Notes under the pieces: model-generated
What the model was told of the DNA's origin: nothing
The model's database searches: none
The model's input: only the letters and a program-made list of their open reading frames with translations
Program-made: the position numbers and the translations under genes
Shown here: one piece after another, positions 1 through 10,643 of the stretch
Layout of the letters: the number at the start of each line of letters is the position of its first letter
Numbering within the stretch: position 1 is the stretch's first letter
DNA from: Ichthyophthirius multifiliis
Lineage: Eukaryota > Ciliophora > Oligohymenophorea > Hymenostomatida
Direction: 5' to 3'
DNA length: 64,000 nucleotides
Assembly (NCBI RefSeq): GCF_000220395.1
Contig: NW_004086019.1
Location: 19,695-83,694, forward strand

Positions 1-208
1 TTATATTTTAAAATATTTAATTTTTTTTTTTATAAAAAAAAATGATTTAAAATTAAGATTATGAAAAATTAGTAAAAAATAAAATAAATAATATTAACAA
101 AAAATAAATAAGATTTTTCAAAAAGAATGTTAATATAAAAAAGAAAAAGCAATTTTCGAATAAAGTATTTAATTATTAAAATTAGAACTTTAAGAATAAA
201 AAAAGCGT

Positions 209-1238
209 GATGAAAATCTTACTAAAACTAATGAAACAATAATGAACTATTTAAATGATTTATCAAATTCAAGCATAAATGTTAATTATAATATAAAAAT
301 TATTTAAATATAATAATATTCAAAAAAAAGGGAAAATTGTTAAAAGAAATATAATTAAATTATGAACAAAATTGTAAAGATTTAAATGAATAAATAAGCA
401 AATAAAAATAAACAATTTAAAATTTATAAATAGAAATATGGAGTTTAAAAGATTAAATAAATAAGGAAAAGCTTTAATAAAAAACCTTTAGATAATGCTT
501 GTGGAAAAAGAAAAAAAATCTGAAAGAAATAATATAGATATATTAAATAATTAAACATTGAATTAAAAAATTCATTAATAAAAAGAATTTTTTGATTAAT
601 AAATTTAAGACATTACTAATAGTTATGAATAAGTAAAAAATATTTATATATATATTAAAAAATATATGATTTTTAATTAGAAAAATTTTAAAATAAATAA
701 TTAATATTAAAAACTTCTTGTTTAATATTAGGAGCTTTTACTAGAAAATAATCTAAATATTCAAAAAATAAAGGAACAGGAAAATTTAATATAATAACTA
801 TAAGAAAAAAGTCATTTTAAATACGAAATATACCCAAATATTCAAGATGAAGTAGACAATGAAATATTTCATTAATAATGTTTATCTTCTTTTTTGCCTT
901 AATAAAATTATTAAAGTCATAATTTATAAAGCCCTAATAAATAAGGATAAGGTTGTATATAGGATTATTATGAGGATAATTAAAATTAGTATGAGTATCA
1001 AGAAATTCAATAATAATTAGAAAAAACACAATTCGAATTAAAAAAATCACATATGAACACTGTTATATAAAATGAAGAATAAGAAGAATGTTCTTTAATT
1101 TTAAAAAATGAAATAAAATTTCTAATAAATAAACTACTAAAAGCGAAAGGAAAATTAAATGAAAGTCAAATTTATATATCTAAATAAGAAAATAGAAATA
1201 ATAATTCTTATAATTATTAGAAAAAATCTATTTTATGA
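209..1238 (+). CDS. Coiled-coil, Gln-rich hypothetical protein (5' end unresolved)
   Basis: I do not recognise this protein. Read with TAA/TAG as Gln, the stretch gives Lys/Glu/Gln-rich sequence with heptad-like spacing, typical of a coiled coil. A 48-nt GT..AG intron at 633-680 joins two good frames, one ending in NSYEQ and the next running through QDEVDNEIFHQQ. The frame then stays open to TGA at 1236-1238. Upstream, around 209-500, the frame changes at least twice, so one or two further very short introns or a base error are likely. No convincing start codon was found; the first exon may lie before the window. The C-terminal half is rich in Gln, Asn and Tyr. A cytoskeletal or basal-body role is possible but only a guess from the coiled coil. 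Confidence 0.5.
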
Positions 1239-1252
1239 AAATATATATATAT

Positions 1253-1294
<42 letters not shown>

Positions 1295-1958
1295 TTATTA
1301 ATGTTTTTATTTTTATATTAAAAATTCAATATTTAATAATATATTTAAATCAAATCTAATTGTAAATATATTAAAAATATTATTTTATTTTTTATCTTAT
1401 TTTTTTTTATAAAATTAATTTCTTATTATAAAGATGAATTTATATAAAATTAAAATTTGACTGTTTTTTTTATTTAATATGAATAAATTGCAATTAAAAA
1501 ATTTATTTATAATTATATCAATTATGAATTTATTTTTAGTATTAAATAAAAAAAAAAAAATTGTAAAATATATATTAAAAATCAATATATATGTATTTAT
1601 AAATATATATATATATATTTATAAATACATATATATATATATAAATAAATATATATATATTTATATATATTAATAAATATATACTTATATTTTTAATACA
1701 ATATAATTTTTATTTTTATATTTTCATTTATATAATTATTAAATATTATTTATAAGATTTTTAATTTAAAAATATATTATTTTTTTATAAAGAAAAACAT
1801 TTTTAAAATCAATTTATTTTTAAAAAAAATAAATTACTTATTTTTCTATTTAATATTAAAATTAATATATTCTATTTTTTAATTTTTTGTTAACTTATTA
1901 AAGTTAATTATTATTATTAAGCTTATATACAAAAAAAATTTTGAATGATATAAAAAAA
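1239..1958. other. A+T-only gap between tail-to-tail genes
   Basis: This gap lies between the 3' ends of two convergent genes. It contains (AT)n runs at about 1241-1290 and 1600-1675. No codon-like signal was seen in it. Confidence 0.6.
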
Positions 1959-2657
1959 TCAAATAAAAATAAATAAATATAACTTATTTATAAATTTTTT
2001 TAATTTATACTTGTCCCCCTTCTTTATTTATCTTTTAAGTATAATTATAAAATAAATAAGTTTTTTTTCATTTCTTTATTTTATATTAATGTAATTACTT
2101 TAAAAATATTTATATAAATTTTTTTTATAGTATTTAAAACTAGATAATTGTAATTTTTTTCTTTTATTTATTTTATTTAGTGATTTGTTTTATTTTATCG
2201 AATTAATTTTTTCAGTTTATTCAAATTAATTTATTTGTCTTAAGAATAATTATAGAAATTTATTTTCGAAACATTGTTTTTTTCTTATAAAGGATATCAT
2301 AAAATAAGTTATAGATAAAATTATCAGATTTAATTTAATATGAGAAATCGAATCTTTTAAACTTAAATTTTTAGAAATAGTTTATAATTTTAGTATTTCT
2401 TGCAATATTAAAATTACAAATAATAAATATGATTATGTATTTAATGTGAACTTTTTTCTATATTTTCCTAAATATAATAATACTACTTTTGATAAATGTT
2501 TTATAATAACTATATAATAATATTTATTTCTTAATAAAAATAAGTTTAGTTTTTTTTTATATAATTTTTTTTTATTTATTTTTGGAAATTTCCAAATTAC
2601 AATTTTTTTTTTTACTTTTTTTGTTTTTTGTTTATTATTAAAATTCCTTTTTAGCAA
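1959..2657 (-). CDS. Orphan basic protein, 232 aa, intronless
   Basis: One uninterrupted frame of 233 codons runs from ATG at 2657 to TGA at 1959-1961. The span is an exact multiple of three despite long homopolymers, which supports a real gene. The N-terminal third is very Lys-rich (MLKRNFNNKQKTKKVKKK). A hydrophobic patch follows near residues 75-140, with stretches such as SYLLFVILILQEILKL and LIILSITYFMISFI that could be one or two membrane segments. The C-terminal part is again basic, including KEGGQVQIKKIYK. No family was recognised. A nuclear or membrane-bound basic protein would fit, but this is inference only. Confidence 0.55.
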
Positions 2658-2726
2658 AAAAAAATATTTTTTTTATTTTTTATCAAATTTAAAAGATATA
2701 TATAAAAATAATAAAAAAAAATATAC

Positions 2727-3678
2727 ATGATAAAACTGAGTAAATTCATTAGGTTTATAAATTAAAAACCAGGCATAAAAAGCCTAAAAAACATGAGAAT
2801 TTCATACAATTTTTTTTTTAATAAGAAGCCCATAAACAAAAAAGAAGAAGAATAAAAATAAAAAGAGGCCAATAAAAATCCTTCATAATGGGATAATTTA
2901 GGTTTTTTAATAGAAGAATTAAGAGAAAAAAATAAGCATAAAAATCTATTATTACCCCCTTAAGACCCCAAATATTAAGGAAAACTAACTTTAGTAATAG
3001 AATTAGATGATATTCTTGTGCATACATTTTAACCAGACGAGCATGAAGCATATTTAAATGCCCCTTTAAGGTATTTTTTATAAAAAATAAGAATAAATAA
3101 TAAAAAAAAAAGAGATCATGATTTTTATTTCGAATTAAAAGAATATGATACATATGTAAGCGTATATAAAAGACCTTATTTAGATGATTTTTTGAAATAT
3201 ATAAGAGAAAATCATGAAGCGATATTATTTACGAGAGGCGTTAAAGAATATTGTAGTAAAGTTTTAGAATTAATAGACCCGGAAAAGAGTTTCGCACATA
3301 TACTTACAAATGAAGATTGCGATAGAGTTATTTACGAACCGGAAGATATGGATGAATATGTAAAAGATTTATAAAGACTTGGTAGAGATATGAAAAAAGT
3401 CGTTTATATAGATAATTAACCAATCAATTTTTGGACAGCTCCTGATAATGGTAAATATATATTAAATATAAAATAAATAAAATTTATAATAATTTTTAAT
3501 AATTTAAATATTAGCTTTTCCGATTCCTCCTTATTTTGGAGAATTAAATAATGATGATTAATCTTTTAAAGAAATATAAGAAAGTTTAAATTATTTAAGT
3601 AGTTTAGATGATGTAAGAGAATATTTATAAGAAGAATTTTAAATTAAAGAAATATTAAAATCTTCAAGATTTTTATGA
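2727..3678 (+). CDS. TIM50: TIM50-like subunit of the mitochondrial TIM23 import complex
   Basis: TIM50 receives presequence proteins in the intermembrane space and hands them to TIM23. The start at 2727 gives a basic presequence (MIKLSKFIRFINQ) suited to mitochondrial targeting. The FCP1/HAD-like domain follows: LLLPPQDPKYQ, then LTLVIELDDILVHT, KRPYLDDFLKYI, EAILFTRGVKEY, KKVVYIDNQPINFW and the closing LDDVREYL. Order and wording match TIM50 rather than CTD phosphatases, including the LL-PP-YQ lead-in. One intron lies at 3451-3514 (64 nt) and restores NAFPIPPYFGEL. The total is about 295 aa, close to the family core but without a long tail. The first HAD Asp is replaced by Glu (ELDD), as expected for a non-catalytic TIM50. 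A TM segment before the domain is not obvious. The gene is convergent with PTH2, 220 bp downstream. Confidence 0.87.
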
Positions 3679-3897
3679 TGAAATTTTTTTATTTTTTTTT
3701 TAATATAATAAAAACCTTCTGAAAAATAAATAATAGGAATAAATAAAATAATATATATACTTAGTTATATATATATATATTTATATATATATATATGATA
3801 ATAAAAAATATACTTGTATTGTATATTAAATATTATTATTTTATTTTTTATAAAAATAAAATAAAAATTCTATTTATATTTCTAAATAATAAAAGTT

Positions 3898-4641
3898 TCA
3901 TAATTCTTATAGTCCCCCTACTATTTTATCTATTAATTCTGATTTTCCAGGTCCAATTGCACAAACAGTAATACTTCCAGGTTCAACCTTACAAAAAATT
4001 ATAAAAAAAAATTGATTAATCTAATTTATACCTATGTTTTTCCTGCATCACATACTACATAAGAATTTAGTCCTTATTATGTGGCTTTTTTTTCTAATTC
4101 AAGTAATTATTCTTTAGAATTTACTTTATAAACTATTTTCGGACATCCACTTTCTTCCCAACCACTTAATAAACTCTCTGTTTCTTATGTTTATTCTAAT
4201 TATTAGTATGCACCTAATACTAAATACACATATATATAAAAATATATACTATTTTTTATTAAAAAAAATAAATACCTGCATGTCCAGTTTAAGCTGCAAT
4301 TTTTCCAACGCCCATTTTCAAATCCATTCTTACTAAAAATACCTAAATTATTACTTTTAATTAAAAAAAAAAATAAAGTAATCTACCATTTTATAAACGT
4401 AATTATGACAATCTTCACCTAATGGATAACTCATATTTTGAACGCATATTTAAATGTTTTTAGAACTTCCTCTGGAATTATTTTTTAATAAATATTAAGG
4501 ATTTAAACATTCGGTTTAATATTGCATTATTAATTCGATTATTTTTTGCTTATCTTAAGTTATTTATAAAGCTTAATTTATATAATTTTCTTCGAAACCT
4601 AATTCGAGAAGTTCAGCTTTTACGTTTTATTAAGAATCCAT
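3898..4641 (-). CDS. PTH2: Peptidyl-tRNA hydrolase 2 with N-terminal UBA-like domain
   Basis: Pth2 hydrolyses the ester bond of peptidyl-tRNA released from stalled ribosomes. The Pth2 core is clear: FLVRMDLKMGVGKIAAQTGHA, with the Lys-Met-Gly-Gly/Val-Lys region and following His used for catalysis, then GWEESGCPKIVYK, NSYVVCDAGKTQVEPGS and the end AIGPGKSELIDKIVGGL. Three introns restore the frame: 4343-4386 (44 nt), 4220-4275 (56 nt) and 3988-4031 (44 nt). The N-terminus starts at ATG 4639-4641. It carries a UBA-like helical stretch (ELLELGFEENYINQAL), seen also in some protist and plant Pth2 proteins; animals have a membrane anchor there instead. Predicted length is about 195 aa, so the gene looks complete. 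Confidence 0.9.
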
Positions 4642-4965
4642 TTTTTTTTATTATATTTTTTTATAAAAGATAATATTATTTTTAATAAAGATATTTATAT
4701 TATATAAATAATTAATAATTTACATTAAAAATATTAATTTTTATTAAAAAAAAAATAATCATTAAATTCATTTTTAAAATTATATAAATTTTATTTAGTA
4801 TATATTAAAAATATAAATTATTTAAGGATTTTAATTATTAAATATATAAATAAAAAAAAGGTTTATTAATAAATAAATATATATAGAAATTATTTATATT
4901 TTATTAAAAATTGATATATTTTATAGATTTAAATTAACTTTAAAATAAATAATATTTAAATATTT
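4642..4965. other. Spacer between PTH2 5' end and kinase 3' end
   Basis: The 324 bp hold only A/T-rich sequence. They presumably include the PTH2 promoter and the kinase polyadenylation region. No motif stands out. Confidence 0.5.
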
Positions 4966-6458
4966 TCATATTTTTTGTGTATTAATTAATAAAGGTTAAT
5001 TTATATATGATTATATTTAATTTAAAATATAATTACAAATATCATTATATTTACCATTATCTCCTAATTCTTTTGTAAACCGAATAATATATAAATTCTC
5101 TACATTTTAAAGCATACAAACACCTATTTCAAATTTAATTAAATCTTTTTCGACTTTAATATCAAATTTAGAAATCTTAAATAAAAAATAAAATTTTGAT
5201 ATATTTTTTAATAAATATTTACCGGTTTGTAATTCATTTTATTAATTTCAACTACTTTTATTATTTCTTTAATTAAAAATTTAGGATCTCGATTGGTTAA
5301 ACATCTTATATGGAAGGGTCCTTTATATATTTAAATACCCGCTTTTTTAAAAATATTATAAATTTATATATATAATATTTTTATATATATATATAAATAT
5401 ATATATATAAATATTTATTTATTTATTTATTTTATACTATATGCATGCGAAGTATATCTTTTTAAGTTGCTTGTATTTTTTATTGTATTTTTATCAAGAA
5501 AATCTTTTTTTATTTAAACAGGTTTGTTATTTTTTTTCATATTAACTGATTATTATGAAATATTAACATTGTTTTCTGTAATATACATTTATTATTTTTT
5601 ATATTTATTTATTTTGTTTTCATAATTGCTTTTTATATAGTTAGTAGAAAGAGAGTTTTTTTATAGATTTATTTATTTTATTTTTTAATCTAATTATTAA
5701 TTTAATTATTTTTCGTTTTATTAAGTATAAAATTAATTTTATTCTATTTAATATTTTTATTCTTACTAAATTTATATCTTATCTACAGGCATTATTTCTT
5801 AGAAATTATTTATATGTCCATTTACTATTTTTTATTATTATTCAAATTGTTATTATTATTGTAAAATTTATTGTTATAATAATTCATATTCTTATTAAAA
5901 TTATTATTGTCGTTGTTTAAAAGAAATAAATTATTATTATTATTTTTATTACTTTAAAATTTATTCATTTTTTTATTATAAGATGGTATCTTCTATTTAA
6001 TTTTATTATTAAAATTGTGTCTTTTAATAATAATTATATTCATTTTGTTATATTAATTATTTTTATTATACTTGATCATCTTATTGTTAATTATTTTCAT
6101 TTAAAATATTTTTTTGAATATTAAAATTAGTTTATTATTGATATTAATCATTTAATTAATTTTAAATTTAATTTTAAATATTAAGTAAATGATAAGGCTA
6201 TGTAAATATTTATTTTTATTATGTAAAATTATTTATTTATTATTACTAAAATTATTATTATTTTTTTATTATATTTATTATTACATTTATTGTTAAGCTT
6301 ATTATAATTATTATAACTCTTAAAATTATTAATATTATAATTATTACTATTATTACTATTACTATTACTATGACTATTACTATTACTATTACTATTATTA
6401 TTATTATTACTATTACTATTACTATTACTATTACTATTACTATTACTATTACTATTAC

Positions 6459-6520
<62 letters not shown>

Positions 6521-7547
6521 TTATTAAAATATTTAATATTTTTATTATTCATATGAAGATTATTCATTTTTATTATACTATTATTATTAATTATTTTAAA
6601 ATTATTAATTTTTTAATTTTTCAATTTCATTTTATTTATTTTTAGTTTATTATTTTATATCGTTTTAAACTTTAGTTAATTTTTCATTTTTATTATTTAT
6701 ATCTGTTATTATATTTATTTTATTATTACTATTTTGTTTTATATATGTCTCTATTTTTTCTTCCTCGTATTTACCCTCCTCTAAGATTTTATCTAAATCT
6801 TTTTTTTTATCATATGTTCCATTTTCTAATAATTTATTTGTCTTACTTTTATTTTAATCCTCTTATTTTTTAATATCCTTATCTTCCATTGCTAAAGGTT
6901 TATTTACCTATTTAGAAAACATTATTTTTTTATTATTTTTTTAATCTAAGATATATTTATTCAGTAATAAATAATATATAGTAGTCGCCTAGTTATGTTT
7001 ATTTATTTAAATACATTTTCTCCCATATTCAAGATCTATTTCATAATTTTATAAATAAAACAAAACTTCTTCATTGATTTCTATTTCCGTTTTTCCCACA
7101 AAAATACCCTCTTTAATTTCCTATTTATGAATTTAAAACCAAGAATGCTACCTTATATCATTTATTAAATACCTTTTAGAAGGATCCACATTCAGTATTT
7201 TTTTAATAGATCTCTCGCCTCATCTGATACATATTTTGGTATCTAAAATTCACCACTAATTATCTTTTTATATAGTAAAGAAGTATTAGGATCCTCAAAA
7301 GGCAAATAACCGCATATTAAAGCGAACATTATAATACCAGAACTCCATATATCTACACGTAAACCTTCATATTTTTACCCAGCAATCATTTCCGGGGCTG
7401 CATAACAGGGAGAACCGCAAGCAGTTTTTAATAATTCGTCTTTTTTATATAAATTTGATAAACCGAAATCGACTATTCTTAGATTCTTTTCGTGATCCAA
7501 AAGGAGATTTTCGGGTTTAAGATCACTATAAATATTATAAATATATA

Positions 7548-7626
<79 letters not shown>

Positions 7627-8345
7627 TATTTATTTTTATATTTATACCGATGGGCTATGTTTAATTTATGTAAATATTCTACGCCAGAAATTATTTATTA
7701 CATGAATTTACATGATTCTTTTTCGTTTACTCTTTTATTTTTTTTTATGTATTTTGCTCATATTTATATACCTTTAATTTGTAACTATATAATCAAATAA
7801 TTCGCCTCCTATTGCATATTCCATTATTAAATATAGATATTTAGATGTTTCAATAATCTTTATTTTTATATTGTAATTTTATTTTTATATATTTATTATT
7901 ATTTACTTCATATAATTATATTATATGTGGATGCCTTAATATTTTTAATATATGAATTTCTCGAGCTACTCTTTCTACATCAGCTTATTCCGTAATTTTA
8001 TCCTTTTCTAATATTTTTACAGCGACCTTAATTTTTTAAATATTTATATGTTTATGCAATTTATTATAATTTTGTAATATTTTTTTTTTTTTTAATGCAC
8101 TTTTTCTTATGTTTCTATATGTGTTCCTATTTTTACTTTTCCAAAAGTTCCTTAGCCAATTGATTTTCCTTTAAAGATAAAAAAAAAGTAAGTTTAAATG
8201 CTTATAACATTGATTATTTTTATCAAAATTTGTAAAGTTATATGTGTTTTTAATGTTTTTATCAAAAAAATAAAATATGATAATAACCTATTATATAATG
8301 GCCAATAACTTTTTCTTATACTTGTTATTAATTATTAGCATTCAT
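4966..8345 (-). CDS. AMPK/MARK-like Ser/Thr kinase with KA1 tail and poly-Gln linker
   Basis: This is a complete protein kinase of the CAMK-like (AMPK-related) group. From ATG at 8345 the domain shows the Gly loop [26 protein letters not shown] with the ATP Lys, [12 protein letters not shown], the VDFGLSNL Mg loop, activation loop [15 protein letters not shown] with its Thr, and [20 protein letters not shown]. Introns lie near 8160-8290, 8050-8115, 7870-7920, 7700-7740 and 7526-7647; the last carries a long (AT)n run. After the kinase comes an Asn/Gln/Lys-rich linker with a TAA/TAG-coded poly-Gln tract (about 6320-6525). A C-terminal KA1-like domain follows: [29 protein letters not shown] and [14 protein letters not shown], after a further intron near 5350-5440. 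KA1 domains bind acidic lipids or regulate the kinase. At least one frame change in the linker (5570-5800) is unresolved. Confidence 0.85.
6320..6525 (-). repeat. Trinucleotide tract coding poly-Gln by TAA/TAG codons
   Basis: The plus strand shows (ATT)n/(ACT)n. In the kinase frame it reads as an almost unbroken run of roughly 60-70 TAA and TAG codons, which is polyglutamine in this code. Read one base over, the same DNA gives poly-Asn/Ser, which is a frame shadow. Confidence 0.75.
7526..7647 (-). repeat. (AT)n microsatellite filling a kinase intron
   Basis: This 122-nt GT..AG intron splits the HRD motif (HR|DLKPEN). Most of it, about 7553-7621, is a perfect AT dinucleotide run. The exon junction is unambiguous because it rebuilds the catalytic loop. 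Confidence 0.85.
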
Positions 8346-8632
8346 TTTTTGATAAAAAAATAAAAATATGAAAAGTTATTTATTTATTAAAATGTTAAAA
8401 AAAATAGAAAAATATTTTTTTTTATTTTTTTTATAATTTATTAAAATATATATATTTTTTTTTAAAAAAAAAAATGAATAATTATTATATATATATATCT
8501 AATTAATGTATTAATTGAATAATTTTAAATAACAAAATGTAGAATATATATATATACATATCTATTTAAAATATATATATAATTTTAGATTTCTTTTTTT
8601 TGTTCTAAATTATAAAATAAAATATAATAAAA

Positions 8633-9513
8633 TCATTTTTTACCTAAAAGAACACTACTAATATTTACTTCCAAAGGTTATAATTAGTTAATAAAATTCT
8701 AAATATTCTTATCTAACTTAAGACCTAAATGAATATTTTTAATATCTTCTTTAAACTACTAAGCAGTTTAATAACTTAATAATTTTTTGAATTATTTTTC
8801 GTAATTAATATAAGGATATTCCAATTTAATTAATTTTTCCTTCTTAATTAAATTTTTATCTATAATTTTCTAATCTCTCCTATTAAGTGATTATTCGCTA
8901 ATTTTTTATCCTATTTCGAGTACATTTCTAGTATCTATAGGGACAAAAAGATGTTCTACTTATTTAAATTTTGATTATATATATTCTAGTATACTATTAT
9001 AGTTTTTTTTCTTTTCTTAAATTTTTACAATATGTTCAGATTTCCCAAATTATTATTCTTTCATTTCCAGTTCATAGATTCTCTCCTTTAAAAAATCGGC
9101 ATATTTATTTAATTCATTTATATCTAAATTTTTCTTATCTTCGAAATATTTACTCTCGATTCTACTATTAATCTATTATTCAGTTTATTATTTAAAATCC
9201 TATAAATTCTTCTCTACTTTAAAAGAAAGTAATTAATCGAATTCTTTCTTTTTCATTCTTAAATTATTTATATCTTCCTACAAATTCTTTAAATCATAAT
9301 TTACTAATTCATTAGACTAAGCTTCTCCTTTAGAAATATTAGTTAAAGGTATTTTTCTTCTTTTTACTCCATTATATAATTCAAAAAAACATTAACTTTA
9401 TTAATTAATGCCATTATTAATAACCTAAAAATAATAAAAAGAAAAAATATAGTAATAAATATATGTATATAAATAAGAATACATATATATAAAAAAAAAA
9501 CATTTAAAAACAA

Positions 9514-9580
<67 letters not shown>

Positions 9581-10259
9581 CAATTACTTAAACTTCCTCT
9601 ATTTTATATATTTCATATGTTTTACCTATAGAAACTCTAACAAAAGCACCTTTAACTAATTATTTAAAATTCGATCTTAGTATTATTTTCTCAAGAAAAT
9701 CTCTTTTTAAACACAAAGACTTAATTAATTTTTGAATTTCCTCACTTTCTTAGTTTTTTCTTTGGGCTGCGTTTACTTATTATAAATGTTAAGGTTAATA
9801 TTATGATTATATTTCTTATTATTGTGTATTTTTGCTGCTTTCTTTTAGTTATTCTTTCTTCTTTTCATAGTCTAGTTACCTTAACTTTATTTCTTATTAA
9901 AAATTCTATATTTTTATAGAATCTTTAGTATTAAGTAATTATGTTTATGCCAAATTCTACCTATTTTTGGCTTTCTCGGCTATTTCTCGATCTAATCTAC
10001 GCGTTTCTCGAGCTTCTAGACGCGGCCGAAGTATTTCTAGACGCTTAATTTCGTCCATTTGTTCCAAAAGTATATATTCTTCATCATCTTTATACCCTTC
10101 GGAGTCATAACCATCACTATGGAGCTCTATTTGGAGCTTTTATTGTTTTCTTTTTCGACCTTTTTTTATTTCTTGTTATTCGAGAATTTTAGGAAGGTCT
10201 TAATTATCTTTTTTATGAAGGTTTGATGGTATGAATTAATTTTCTTCGTCTTCAGACAT
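8633..10259 (-). CDS. RTF1: RTF1, Paf1 transcription-elongation complex subunit (Plus3 domain)
   Basis: RTF1 links RNA polymerase II elongation to histone H2B ubiquitination. ATG at 10257-10259 begins an acidic N-terminus (MSEDEENQFIPSNL). An Arg/Glu-rich stretch follows, including RPRLEARETRRLDREIAEKA. The Plus3 domain is then clear: IQKLIKSLCLKRDFLEKII, FKQLVKGAFVRVSIGKTYEI, YKIEEVQ and, after an intron at 9425-9587 (163 nt, mostly AT repeat), CFFELYNGVKRRKIPLTNIS. A helical C-terminal region rich in Lys/Gln follows. A 25-nt intron at 8935-8959 restores the last exon. It ends NFINQLQPLEVNISSVLLGKK at TGA 8633-8635. Length is about 470 aa, somewhat shorter than animal RTF1. The order of acidic N-terminus, Plus3 and helical tail is that of the family. 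Confidence 0.85.
9513..9578 (-). repeat. (AT)n run inside RTF1 intron
   Basis: About 60 bp of alternating AT lie within the 9425-9587 intron that interrupts the Plus3 domain. Confidence 0.8.
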
Positions 10260-10643
10260 TATATATATATGTATATATATTTTTTTTTTAATTTTTTTTT
10301 ATTTAATTTTTAAATATCTTTTTTTGTTTTTTTTTGTTTTTTTTTTTTTTTTCAAGCATTAATGAAAAATATTTTATAATTAACATTTAATCATAGACAT
10401 ATTGAGTATTTAAAACACTCTATCCATATTTTTTTTTCCTATTAGAGGAATAAATATATATCTTATTTTCTAAAAAAACCTGTCAAAAGATTATTCTTAG
10501 TTCAACTTTTAGCTAAGAATAAGCTTTAATTTATTTTTTACTAATAAGGTTTCTCTAATAAAGTCAAAAATTTACATTATGTGTATCAAATACTATATAT
10601 TTAACTATTATTAGATAATAAAGGCACTTTTTAGTTGATAATA
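10260..10643. other. Gap between RTF1 5' end and orphan 3' end
   Basis: T-rich sequence lies just upstream of RTF1 (10280-10350). A short inverted repeat, ATTCTTAG...CTAAGAAT, sits near 10494-10521 with a 12-nt loop. It could form a hairpin in the 3' flank of the upstream gene. No gene was seen. Confidence 0.4.

Noticed and set aside
1159-1673. Two small plus-strand Ile/Tyr-rich ORFs
   Set aside because: The first is a wrong-frame reading of the coiled-coil gene end plus AT repeat; the second is AT repeat only.
2818-3153. Minus-strand ORF of 111 aa opposite TIM50
   Set aside because: It is antisense to the TIM50 presequence and catalytic-motif region, where the plus strand has a firm family match.
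6229-6645. Poly-Asn/Ser ORF (minus) and poly-Ile/Thr ORF (plus)
   Set aside because: Both are shadow frames of the kinase poly-Gln tract read in the wrong frame or strand.
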